Shown here in pieces: positions 9,811 to 21,654 of a DNA stretch of 64,000 bases. The translations under genes and the position numbers were made by a program. Origin of the DNA: Pyrus communis (lineage: Eukaryota > Streptophyta > Magnoliopsida > Rosales > Rosaceae); contig NC_084811.1 of the NCBI RefSeq assembly GCF_963583255.1, positions 19,548,088 to 19,612,087 of the forward strand, given 5' to 3'. The notes under the pieces are model-generated. The model had not been told where the DNA came from. It worked only from the letters and a program-made list of their open reading frames with translations, and ran no database searches. The first letter of the stretch is position 1; every line of letters starts with the position of its first letter.

Positions 9811-12800
9811 ATGGCAGCTCGAAAGCGAGCTTCAACAGATTCATCGGCACAAACCAAACCAAACGAGACCGCCGCACGGCCAAAACCCGAAGAACCCACA
9901 TTAGCAGAGCCGCCGATTGCACCACCAAAGTCAGGCCTAATTCTGAAGCTCGTGCTCTTCTTCTCAGTCCCATACTTTTACCTCCTCTTCTACCACTACA
10001 AGATCGAAGCAGAGCTTCGCAAATCGATTCTCATCAATGCTGGTCTCAGCCTTGCCGGATTCTTCGTCACCGTTAAGATGATCCCCGTCGCTTCCAGATA
10101 CGTCCTCCGGCGCAATCTCTTTGGCTACGATATTAACAAGAAGGGTACCCCTCAGGGCACTGTCAAAGTGTGAGTATTTTTTCAAATTATTTGTTTCGCT
10201 AAATTATCCTTTTATTGAAATTATGAAGTGGGTATGTACTGGAATTAGTTTTCGTTGAATTCATGAACTGGGTATATGTTTGTTACCTTGAGGATTTGAC
10301 CATGGCAATGAATACGGAATGTTGCATTCTAATTTGCACCTCAACTGTCTTGTGTTTCGAGACTTTCGAGACTTTCGAGCTTGTTGCTTAGACTGTTGGT
10401 TATGAAGATTTTAATTAGATACAAAATTCCGTATATTTGACAATTGAGTGCAGTGATTGTCATCCATAGTTTTGTATTTGGTTTTGCATTTTCGATTCTC
10501 GATTGATTGACATAAAGTTTGTTCTGGAAATACTCATTGTTTATTGGAGAATATCCTGTTTTACTTTCCAAAATGTACCTTCTCATGTATATTGATCTGA
10601 TGCTTCATGCTCCCGACGTATTTTATTTTTGATAATCATGACTCTATTTTTGGTTGTCAGGCCCGAGTCACTGGGTATTGTTGTTGGAATTGTCTTCTTG
10701 GTCTTGGGAATCTTATTTCAGTATTTTAACTTCACTGCAGATTCAAATGTAAGTGTGCTATTTTTCATTGAACTCAGGAACATACATTTTATGCCAGTTT
10801 ACTACTTCTGCAGTAGCTTTTAGCTCAACGATGAAACTTTTAGTTCTTAGTGACACGAGACGCTTTATGTCGGTTTGTTCTTTATTTTTGTCAAATTGTT
10901 TAATGTAGTTATTTACATAATTAAGGGCGTTAATGAAGGCTATTGCTACTTAGGAAGCCAATGGACAGGGAGAAATATATGAGTGCATACTAAGGTCATA
11001 GTCAATCTCAGAGCCATGGACATGCTTCCCGAAATAGGCATCCTTTTGTAAATGGTAGTGTTATAATGCTATCAAGGCAGGCTTAATGTTGTAGGAGATG
11101 GTCATTACTTTGGTGTGGTTAGTGATGTAAGTGGCATAGAGGGAATTTCACTGGTGGTGATTAGAGCTGACTTGGTTCAACTAGAGGCCTAAGATGAAGT
11201 TATAAATTTGGCACTTTTGGTAACTAACATCTCAAAAGAATTCATTTTAATTGATTTTCTTATTTATCTGAACCTTTTTACTTGAAAGAAGAGTAAAAAA
11301 GAACGAAAAAGGATATTAAAGGGACAAAATTGGAAAGTTAGCTTTGTTTAATTTAAACCTTAAATACATGGGGGTTTAAATTTCATTTTGGTCCTTGGCC
11401 ATTGCCTTATGGCCGTAGGAAGAGCTGGAGCAAAACGATTCAGAACTGCTGACAACCCCATCTGAACACCATATAGGCCCTGAAACTTCCTCTAGCCTCT
11501 GGCAAGGCAATGGGTGGAGTGGAAAGTCCTAGAAATCCAGAAGCTTGTGAGGCTTAACCTCGAAGTCTTTCACACAAAAGCGCAACAAGCATACAATTCA
11601 CCAAAAAGCCGTATGCCTTTTGAGCATTTTGTATATCAGAGGTGTGCCTAATTGTTTTTGACCTACGTTGCCATAAAGCTTGCCTCGAGGCATGTCTTTG
11701 AGAACACTTGGACAAATTTTATTATTTTGTGACATCAGCTTTAAAGGCTTCTTGTATTGAACTTTATGTTTGCAAATTGTGACTATTTTTTTATGATGGA
11801 AGACTAAAGTGTTAAATATGTGAATCATGCAGTGGCTTGTCGAATACAATGCAGCATTAGCATCCATATGCTTTATGGTATTGCTTGGATTTGTAGATGA
11901 TGTCCTTGATGTACCTTGGAGGGTGTGAGTATCCGGTCACTAATCTAGATTACCACTTAATAGCATTTTATGTTCAGAACGGCTCTTCTGATTAATGCTA
12001 TATTGTATTTCTGTGTGCTTTCTTGTAATTGTGAAGAGCAGGAAATTAGTTCTGCCATCCATTGCAGCTCTACCTCTGCTGATGGCCTATGCTGGACATA
12101 CAACTATCATCATACCAAAGCCTCTTGTTCCATATGCTGGGCTAGAGGTTTTGGATCTAGGTATTCTCGCAATATAGTTACTCAACTACAATACAGTTCC
12201 TATCGTCATACTGCCCTCTCCCTCTGATACACACACACCAGTAAGGATTGCTAGGATCAATTCTGTTAATTTTCCGTCATGTAATTGTAGTGAGATGGCC
12301 ATTAAGATCGCAAAGTATCATAAACAGAAAATGTAAAAGATGTAATTTGTACAAAGTGTATATCTCGCTGGGGGAAATGGAAAAGATATCTCCTATGTTT
12401 ATGTGTTATCTCTGGAAGTATTGAGCATATAAAAGTGTGCACTAGAAGGTAACCACGTACTTGGCAGTAATTATGTTGCTAGCATATACATTAGGCTCAG
12501 CAATTCTGATTTTCAAGGAATCAGACCAATTATTAGCATTTGCACCTATGGATGACAAGGACCAGATTTCCTGTCATTAGTCCAAGTTATACTCATCGCA
12601 TACCCTTAATACGTCTTGTAACTTTTATGCCTCTGCGTATATAGCCAACTTGTCTTGGAAATGATTTAATATACAAGACTTAAAAGTTTTTCTATTTATC
12701 TGATCTGATTCTTTAAATAATTCTTTTTTAACATGTAGTGGAAGTGATTTAGGTTTTTTAGGTTCTTTCTTAACAATTACAGTTGTCATTCACTGGCACG

Positions 12801-14688
12801 AATATTGACTATAAATTAGATCAAACTGAGTCACTAGGATGAATCTTGTAAACAGAGGCATAGGGAAACTTGTAAGTGCTGCATCTATCTGTTATGTGAT
12901 TGAGGAAGCAATAGATAAATTGATCATATGCACGAGATAGCAATTGAAATTATCTATTTATATGCAGTAATCTCCAAAATGTTTACCACACTTGTAATAT
13001 GAAAAATTGAATTCTTATCCTTCATCATAAATATGTTCCTCGTTAATGTGAAGGATGGATTTATAAACTATACATGGGACTTTTGGCGGTTTTTTGTACA
13101 AACTCCATAAATATTCATGCTGGCTTGAATGGTCTTGAAGTTGGGCAGACGGTCGTTATTGCAGCTGCTGTAAGCATACAGACTTAAGAAACAGTTGCAG
13201 TCCAATTCTGTTATGAAAATGACTCGTATGACTGACCTGCAGATTTTAATACATAATATCATGCAAATCGGGGCATCTGCAGATTCTGAGTACAAGATGG
13301 CACATGCATTCTCTATTTATCTTGTCCAACCCTTACTAGCCACCTCTTTGGGATTGTTCGCTTACAACTGGTGATGCTGCTTGTTGTATTTATGTACTAA
13401 GTTGCTTATGCATATGGCTTTCTTCATAGACTTTAACATTTTCGTTTCTCTTTATTTAGGTATCCTTCTTCAGCCTTTGTTGGAGATACTTACACATATT
13501 TTGCTGGAATGACGATGGCTGTAGCTGGGATTTTAGGCCATTTTAGGTGCGTTCTCAATCATCTTTCAATTATAGTTAGTAAATTCGCGTATAATACTCG
13601 TATTATACATGTACATACATATTTTTAATAAAAAAAATTCCGTTTTCCTTGCACATTTTAATGATTCGTTAAACTGCACGTTTTTTATACCTCCAAATTA
13701 CTCTACACGTATTATACACGAACATACATATTTTTTGCTTTTAATGCATGTTAATCTGACACATTTTTCAATAAAACATATAAAAATCGCGTTTTCTATA
13801 CTGATTTTCAACATATTATCAAAGAACTGAAAATAAATGTATATTGTAAATACATAAAATATTAATATTTAAAAAATGGCCGAATTTTTCAAACTAATTT
13901 TTTGGCAAAGTTGCCAAATAATATACGTATGTATTTTTCACATACAATACCTGTTATGTATTTTACTAACTATGCTGTCAATTTCACTTTTGATACAAAT
14001 GATATGTGGATCTTAATTTGCATATTTTTTATTGTGGCCTGCCGTAATATGGGGAATCCTTATCACCATACAGTTCTCTAACTGGAACTCACAATCTTGC
14101 ATAGCTAAAAGGAACTAGGGTGAATTCGTTGTTTTTTTCTTTCAAATCTGCGACATGGCTGGAAGGTTAAAATTATGCTCTCTTGTTTCAATTAATAATT
14201 TCTCATTTTATCTTTTTAATTTTATGCAAATATGGTTGTTTCTGCTTTTGCTTAACCCTAAAAATCTCATATCAGAGATGTCATTTTTCCTCTCATGTAT
14301 ACTCTCGTAACAGAAAGATGTTTAAGAAGTGAACCTTAAGCTGTACTACTTAGGTGCAATTTGTGAGAAAGAAATAGTTGATCTTGTCATGATCATCTTC
14401 TAGGTAAAGAGAATAAGTATGAAGTATTTGCATTGAATGAAGTGGTCAAGGGTATAATTCTTATGAGCTGTGCCCACAGAACGTAGTAAAAATTAACAAT
14501 ATAAACCCTATGCAATGAGGCTGTTTCTTTCCTTATATGTACTTTTTGTACACTACTTTCTAGCATAGTCATACAGTTGTTGATGATTAACTCTTTTCTT
14601 CTTTCTAATTTTGGTTCAGCGAAACACTCCTGATATTCTTTGCACCTCAAGTATTGAACTTTCTCTTGTCAGTGCCCCAGGTTTGACT

Positions 14689-14727
<39 letters not shown>

Positions 14728-15999
14728 TGCACGCACACATTCACACACGTGACATCTAAAATTCATGAGATGCAAGGCATCTTATACTGTTTCGTTTTTT
14801 CAGCTTGCTGGAATTGTTCCATGTCCACGGCATCGTCTGCCTAGGTAACTTTGTAAAAATTCTAACAAACAGTTTAGGAATTGCTTCAGGCATCTTATGG
14901 GAATGATCCTTATAAACGTCTCACATGTCTTTTTACTTCAGGTTTGATCCTGAAACTGGACTTCTGACTGGGACAAAGGATGGGACAGTTGTAAACCTTT
15001 TTCTAAGACAATTTGGCAGGATAACGGAGAAGTCACTTTGCGTCTCTCTTCTAGTTTTCCAGGTGATTATTCATGCTAGTTTTGCCTATAACCTGCATTT
15101 TTAGGCAAAAGGGAAAGATCCAGCTGAACTACCTTAATCCTTCCAGCGCATGAGTGTTTCCCATTTTGATTATGCCATGTCAGTCAGGCCCCTACCCTTA
15201 TATGTTGATCAAGCTGAATTATCCTTATAAATTTACAGTGTACCCAACTAGATATTCTAATATGTCATGAATATGCTTCTCAGATGTATTTAGAGAATCG
15301 GGTACTAGGACACCCACATAGTGAATTAAGGATCCATGTAATTCACCCCAATATGGTGCGGTTAAGTCTCAGTTGATCGTTTTCTTGGTACATTGGCTTT
15401 GGATCAAACCCATGGCTATCCTAATTCTAACCTCTTGCCAGGGGTTTAAGTCTTGATAGATTGCTTTAAACATGTATCCATCTCTTTGGAGTGGGTTCTT
15501 AGTGGCTTTACGAATGGTTAACCTGGTGTCCGAAGATAATGCACATTTTGTAGTATTGTTGTGTTATTCAACATTTGCAACCCACTGTTCTGTACCTCGG
15601 ACGCATTCCAGAAACTTGTTAAGATATTGTGTGTGTTCAATCCGGACAGGTACTGGTTTGGAGGTTCGTTGGAATAGAGTTCAGTTTTTGTCTGTTCTCT
15701 GGGCTTCAGTTTCCCAGAGAATTTCACTCGAGTGAAAAGTGGCTACGTTCTAGTTGGTCTTAGGTCCTTTACGAGCTCTGTTGAGTTGGTCGTTTTTTTC
15801 CATGCTTTTGTTGTGTAATGTTATCTCGGGTGGTCTTCTCGGTCACCCTTTCTGTTTCTTCTCTTTGGGTTCACGTGCATACTTGCGTTTTAATCGCGTT
15901 ATTTAAATTTCTCATGCGTTGGATGCATTCATGCAACAGGCTATGGCATGCTGCTTCTGTTTCCTGCTGAGGTTTTTCCTTGCTGGCTGGTACAAATGA
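9811..15999 (+). CDS. GPT: UDP-GlcNAc:dolichyl-phosphate GlcNAc-1-phosphotransferase (GPT; ALG7/DPAGT1 family)
   Basis: This enzyme moves GlcNAc-1-phosphate from UDP-GlcNAc to dolichyl phosphate in the ER membrane, the first step of N-glycan precursor synthesis and the target of tunicamycin (family knowledge). Exons: 9811-10169, 10661-10748, 11833-11924, 12042-12160, 13054-13169, 13243-13370, 13460-13546, 14620-14680, 14804-14844, 14942-15062, 15940-15999. All introns are GT-AG, the phases agree, and they total 1272 bases, 423 residues plus stop, close to the plant family length. The start ATG has a good context (GCCATGG). Visible landmarks: Pro-rich cytosolic N-terminus (1-45), first membrane segment about 50-65, [10 protein letters not shown] with the Asp pair at 171-172, [13 protein letters not shown] at 236-248, FVGDT in exon 7, CPRHRLPR spanning exons 9-10, and a hydrophobic C-terminus ending AGWYK. 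It reads as intact and functional. Confidence 0.97.
14686..14750. repeat. (TC)n(AC)n microsatellite in GPT intron 8
   Basis: A CT run followed by an AC run with ATGCAC interruptions, lying between the exon 8 donor (14681) and exon 9 acceptor (14803). The intron is only 123 bp, so most of it is repeat. Confidence 0.9.
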
Positions 16000-16987
16000 G
16001 GCGGAAGAGATGAAAGTAACTTCGGTCTAATCGGTGGAAGCATGTTGAACTGTATCATTTCCCGCAGGGGAGTCGATGGCTGCTAGAGAGAACATTTTTT
16101 GGTTAAAATACAAATGACTGGTTTGAAATTTTGACATCCTTAAGATGGTTCCAACTTATATTTGTTTATGCTATGTTAAAGATAGATGATAAACGTTAAA
16201 TTTAGGCATACAAAATTTGTATTTTGGCACTTGAAGTTGAAATATGTACTTTTATTTTTTGAGGAAATCAAACATACTTTTTAAAAAGATTATCGGCGAT
16301 GCGGGTCGTGAGCGGTTTGCAACTAGTGGTGATTGTTTTTAAGTAGTCTTGATCCTATATGGTCGTGAGCGGTTTGCAACTAGTGGTGATTGTTTTTAAG
16401 TAGTCTTGATCCTATACGCACATCGGCCTCTTTTTCGTCGCTTTTTAGTGTTTCACGAGCACTATTTTTGGCCAGCATCAGACAAGTTCACAACAAAAAG
16501 GAAAGCTTTACATCCGAGTTTAAAACGATCGGAAAATTTCACCAAAAGCACACAAAACCATCGGAGTGTTTCCCTAACAATTCACAATACGTCAATGAAC
16601 ATAACAAGAACTACAAGCCTTCAACATTACATAACAAAACGAATAATTGAAAGCCAAGTACAAGTTCAGGAAGGATTTTGGCAGTTTAACAAAAACCCTC
16701 TTCCACCTTGGGTTCCTTCACAATTAAAAAACTAAGTTGAACACAGATATCTGCCAGTTAGCAAGGGTTGTGTCTGAAGACAGCACAAGAAGCATTGTAC
16801 ATGTTTTTCATATTCTAAGGGACATCATCTCATGTACCTTATCATTTTAAAAGCTAGTACCAACGTTATGATCTTAAACTCAAACACAAGCTTTAGCCTT
16901 GACGAAACTGTCTCACTATAATCCATGCATCCGCAAGTAACCACCTCTTTACCATCTTTTGAAAGGTTATCTAGAATTGGACAAGTC
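16000..16987. other. Shared 3' intergenic region of the convergent GPT and PRP4 genes
   Basis: Both genes end toward this 988-bp gap, so it should hold both 3' UTRs and poly(A) sites. I cannot place these with confidence. It includes the 57-bp tandem duplication listed separately. The open frames at 16390-16735 are not recognised and probably chance. Confidence 0.6.
16304..16417 (+). repeat. 57-bp tandem duplication
   Basis: GGTCGTGAGCGGTTTGCAAC... through ...GATCCTATA occurs twice in a row (starts 16304 and 16361), differing only at the last bases. The near-identity suggests a recent duplication by slippage or unequal exchange. Confidence 0.95.
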
Positions 16988-19900
16988 CTAATCCGCATCC
17001 ATTGCCTGATCCTTCTCATTGGTACTGTAATCCACATCCATTGCTTGATCCTTCTTGTTGGTACGGCTGGACCACAGTTTGATGGTTCGGTCATGTGATA
17101 CAGTAGCAATCTGTTGCCCATCTGCTATCAATAACATACGTTCGGATGTTAATCCAGAAACTAGCTTTCCAGCACAACAATTAGATAACAACTAGTCACT
17201 CGAAGAAATACCTGAGCAGGTTTAAAAACGTATTCACAACTAAGAATCAATTAGAGTATGACAAGTGGATAGAAAAAGGCTTTTTCTCCTATTGAGCTTT
17301 TGAAGTGTTTTTGTGTTAATCTTGTCGTTGTCCATGTGGTTTTTCTAATTTACTATTGTTCTAATTCATATGAACGTTGCCTCATTAATTATGACATCAT
17401 GCAATCAAAAACATTCTTTCAGAAGAACCAATCATTCTGAACAATTCCTTTTAAATAAATATGATTACTTGTGAAGCTGTGAAGTTCCACCTAGAAATCC
17501 CACTTCTCACCACAGAAAAACAATGCAAAGAATGATGCAATACCTCCTCAGGTAACAGCTACAAATAGCAGCTGGTAGGGTTGCACTAATAACTGATGAG
17601 AGTTTGGGGTTTCGAGTACTGACTTTAAAATGGCTGGGTGAGACTTTACTGTTTGAAATTCTAAACTAAGTACAAACTGACCGCAACAAACCTGCTTCAA
17701 GAACTCAATCTAAACAACTACAACTTATCACTTTTTTTAATAGAAACGATATCATTCTAATATCAAAAGAAAAAAAAAATTACAATGGGGAAAGGAAGAG
17801 AGCAGCACAGAATTAGATAACGGCTGCTCTCCAATTAAGCAAAATACAAGAGAAGACACGTCTTTAACTTCTTTAGTAACCGAAGCCCAAAGAGAGGAGC
17901 ATGGTTATCACTTTATTTTGACAGGGTCTCTACTGCTAAGTCAAAATGTCCAAATCATCATTAACAGTAAAAAAAAAAGGCAGCAACATTGTTTTCCAAC
18001 TGAAAAGCCAAATCTGATGTGGCATGACATGGAATGGCAGCTCTCACCCTTGCTGTCAAAATTGACAGCAGCTTCAAATTTTTATTGATTAATTATTAAA
18101 TGCTTTTTATTAATTTTATTATTGTTTGAAAACATTTATCTTCCTCCCACAACCTCACCAACTCTGAAAATATCAGTCTGCACATTGTTAAACCCAGCTT
18201 CTTGGTTCAGAGAAAACCCAACTCCGCCACAAATCTTTGAAGCTTGGCGTTCTCTCCAAACAGTAATTTCTCATTTTCTTCTTGATAGGCCTATGGAGCT
18301 TTTTAGCAAATGGGTTTTAGGATTTGGTGTTTATTTGAGTACTGAATATTTGACCATTGAATCTTGCAATGCATTTGAATCAAAGGGAAGAGGCTATGTG
18401 AAATTGTATCAATTCAATTTTTTTCGAATACAATTTAAAGGAAAAGAAGAAAACTAGACGGCTTGAAGTTATATAGGTATCAAACTTATCGAGTGATTTA
18501 AATAACTTTGCAGCTCAGAAGCCTCAGTTTTTTATGTCTTGGGTATCAATTCAGATGCCCATTCTGCTGTACATGCTATATGGGAAATTATGAAAATAAA
18601 ATAATGGAATAAAATAACAAAAAGAAAATAATGTAATCAAATTTGTATTATAAAACAGAAATTATGAAAAGAAATAATATAATAAAATAATATTTTAATT
18701 TGACATATCGGGTGGAGAGCAAAACTTAGAAAGATGTCAGAGTGCCACATAGGCCATCAAATTTAAATTTTATGTTTAAAATTTGACATCTCCTTTGGAG
18801 ATGGCCTAACTTGGTGAAGTCAACACACGATGACAAGGTCAGATTGCAGTGGTACACTTTCTGAACCTACTATATAAGGGAGAAAAAAAGTACGACCTAA
18901 TATAGTACAAAGTTAGGAACGGGTGAAAAATGTAAGAGTGCCTACATGTCACATATGTACACAATATATATCAAATGGTGTACATTACACATACCAAAAG
19001 GTGAGATATGTTCACAGCTCTGCCTGCCCCACTTCGTTCCACCCATCAATTTCTTATTACACTTAGAACTATGCCATAATACAGTCATACACCCAAAAGA
19101 TTTATCCATACTTTTTATCAATAAAGTCCAAGCATACTTAGGTTGGTGAAACAAGTAATAATAATAAAAAAGAATTGCATAACTTGGACGAGGAAACTTA
19201 CCTCCAGAAATATCCAAAGATGTAACTTTTGCTTCATGTCCAGAAAGCGTTTTGACAGGCTTAAAATCTCGGGCTGACCATATCTGGCAAAGATGAAATA
19301 TTTCATAGTCAAGATGTGAAACAAACAAAATAGTAATAACAAATAATAACTACAACTCGCTATCAATTTAGAAATCAAGGTTCTGAAAAGAAGTATACCT
19401 TTGCTGTCAAATCATATGAAGCAGTTACAAGGAAATATCCCTCTTGAGGCTCAAATTTGACCTGTGATATGAGATTGGAATGTGCTGGAATGGTGTATAT
19501 GGATTTCTTTTTTCTTAAATCCCATATTCTGCAAGTGTTGTCTTCACCCCCAGTGGCTAAATAATAGCCATTTGCTGAGAAACTGAGTGCAAGAACCTGA
19601 AAGATAGCCAAATACATGAATGAATCATGAACAATAAAAAATTATAATTAATAGTCCTCAAATAATGGTAGATAAAAATTAGAGTCTCACTTTCTTGACA
19701 TGGCCTTCCAAGGCAAGAATACTTCTACCAGTACGGAGGTCCCAAACACGAGTAAGTGCATCTAGTCCAGAGGATGCCACCAATGATCCATCAGGATGGA
19801 AGTCTATCCCGTAGACACTCCTACTGTGACCTTCTTGTAGAAGTAACTCTTCACCAGTTTCTACATCCCATAACCTCCATGTCTGGTCAAAACTAGTCGT

Positions 19901-21240
19901 ACCCAAGTACTTACCTGATGGATGGAAGGCAATTCGTGCCAGACGGTCCAAATGGCCTTTAAATGTCAACAGCTGAGTTCCTTCTGTGTTCCACAACCTT
20001 GCAGTCCGGTCAGCAGAGGCAGTTGCTAAGAGGTTATGCACAGGAGAAAACTGAACATCAGTCAGTCGCTCTGTGTGTCCCTTTAAAGTGGCAACCTTCT
20101 TTGCTTCAGGCATGCTCCACAACTTGGCCACTCCACTTATAGCACTGACAAAAGCAAAACAACACAAGAAAAATTAATTCAACCTCTTGTACATACAATA
20201 GTATAGTCTCACAAAACCTACAACACTAGCAAAGGAAATAAATCTTGACCACCCTCCTACACCTCGTTAGCAATAGCATCTTAATACGAAAAGGATGAAA
20301 CCTGTTTTTCTTCACTTATACAGTATACTGACATGTTTACCTCTCAACTCAAGATAGCCATAGTCATCGAAAATCAAATAGCATTATAGCAGGGAATAAA
20401 CCATAAATTATCAAACTTAGCAATCAATTAAATTTGCAATTCAATTATACACATAAAAGAGAGGCAAGGATATACATACCAAGTGGCAAGCAGTTGCCCA
20501 TCATGTGAGAAAGAACAACTCGAAAGTGGCCTATCATCCCCAATCTCACTGCAATCAAGTTCCAAACTTTTTGCCTGCTCCAAAACCAAGTCCAACTCTG
20601 CATCCATATCCTCATCTGGGTCATCCTTCTTTCTTCGAGCCCGTTCGAGCCGCGAGGCCGCCCTCCTAATGGAGTACTTGGCAATGTCAATCCTAGCATT
20701 CAACAAAGCTTTGGACCCTTCAGTGTAAAAAGGGTACTGAATAATTTGATCATCACCATCCTCCACTGCAGCAGCAGAAGCTGCAGCCTCCTCCTCCTCA
20801 TGAACTTTCAACAACTTCTCCAACTCCCCTTGCGAATCCAGCCTCGCCATGATCATCCTCAACCTGTCTCGCCTTTCCATCTCTCTTTCCCCAAAGAGAG
20901 TAATGGGTTCGCCGAGCCTCCGAAGACGAGCCCTCACGGCCATGTCGTTGGTGGGAACAGCAAGAGCAGAAGCACGGCGCTTCATCAGCAGTTCCTGCAT
21001 TGCTTTCTCCTGCCGCTCTCTCACCACTCTGCTCTCTTCCGATATCTCGTACTCCCCACCCGAAACGCCGGTAGCTCGTGGAGGCTCCTCCGAGTCGGAA
21101 TCATCGGAGTCACTTGTGCTCGTCCTGGCTTCCCCATTTATTGGCGGCGGCGGTCTGAGGGGAGGAGCGCGGACTGGAGCAATTGGGACTGCTGCAACAG
21201 ATGGCTCCGGTAAAGTTGATAGAGGTTTCTCCTCCTCCAT
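16988..21240 (-). CDS. PRP4: U4/U6 snRNP PRP4-like WD40 splicing factor (LACHESIS/EMB2776 type)
   Basis: PRP4 is a protein of the U4/U6 and U4/U6.U5 snRNPs in the nucleus and is needed for spliceosome assembly. The Arabidopsis orthologue (LACHESIS) is essential in the female gametophyte (established knowledge). Exons on the minus strand: 21240-20480, 20144-19691, 19596-19399, 19283-19202, 17121-16988. Splice sites are GT-AG, phases match, and the total is 1629 bases, 542 residues plus stop. Residues 1-60 are Pro/Ser/Asp-rich and disordered. The PRP4-like (SFM) domain is at about 100-150 with RARLRRLGEPITLFGE. A basic, then acidic helix region follows (about 180-230). Seven WD repeats start at FSHDGQ (244), with repeat ends KLW, RLW, RLW, RVW, RIW, KIW and KLW, giving a complete propeller. 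The tail has a short repeated KDQAMD motif. It appears intact; intron 4 is unusually long (2.08 kb). Confidence 0.97.
17122..19201 (-). other. Long intron 4 of the PRP4 gene
   Basis: A 2080-bp intron, against 94-335 bp for the other three. It contains A-rich tracts, an 18-bp perfect hairpin GCTGTCAAAATTGACAGC at 18052-18069, an AT-rich block (18080-18700) and a possible foldback word near 18780 (ATTTGACATCTCCTTTGGAGATGG). An inserted element is plausible, but I could not define its ends. The open frame at 18122-18457 has no family likeness. Confidence 0.6.
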
Positions 21241-21654
21241 AGCAATCTCGATACCTCACGAGGAATTACTTTCTCTGTCTTTTGTTTTTCTCAGTGAGAC
21301 ATATAAACAAACAGTTGGTGCGCAGCGCAATGTGAGAAAGGGACGTAGCTAGCTGAATACAGGACTGGCTGGGCTACTGAGATGCGATGAGAATCGCGAG
21401 AGCGAGAGAGAGAAAGGGATGAGCTGAGCGGTGGAGGCCGGAGGGTTCCAAAAATCCCAATTTTTCTTCTAATTTTAAATATAAAATAAAATAAAAATCT
21501 ATTCTCTATAGGTTTTCGTTTTCCAAAATTATCCCCACTTGCTTAAAATAAGATGCAACCACTCAAGCAACGTCAATTAGACATTGCGTTCGTATCATGT
21601 TTTTTTTTGTGCTCGTGTTGTTTTTGTGTCTTATTCAATATCTTAATGAGTCGT
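21241..21654 (-). promoter_or_regulatory. Probable PRP4 5' UTR and promoter
   Basis: The roughly 400-bp unique segment between the PRP4 start codon and the LTR at 21655. On the gene strand it contains a CT-rich tract (complement of about 21395-21420) and, further upstream, an AT-rich stretch (21470-21500) that could supply a TATA function. No precise start site can be called. Confidence 0.5.

Noticed and set aside
9767..10185. Minus-strand frames opposite GPT exon 1
   Set aside because: They are shadows of the exon; the GA repeat supplies the apparent Ser/Leu run.
18122..18457. Open frame of 111 codons in PRP4 intron 4
   Set aside because: No family likeness, in an intron, AT-rich; chance is sufficient.
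20446..21352. Plus-strand frames opposite PRP4 exon 1 (20483-20728, 20746-21213, 20849-21352)
   Set aside because: They are antisense shadows of a well-supported exon with a known protein family.
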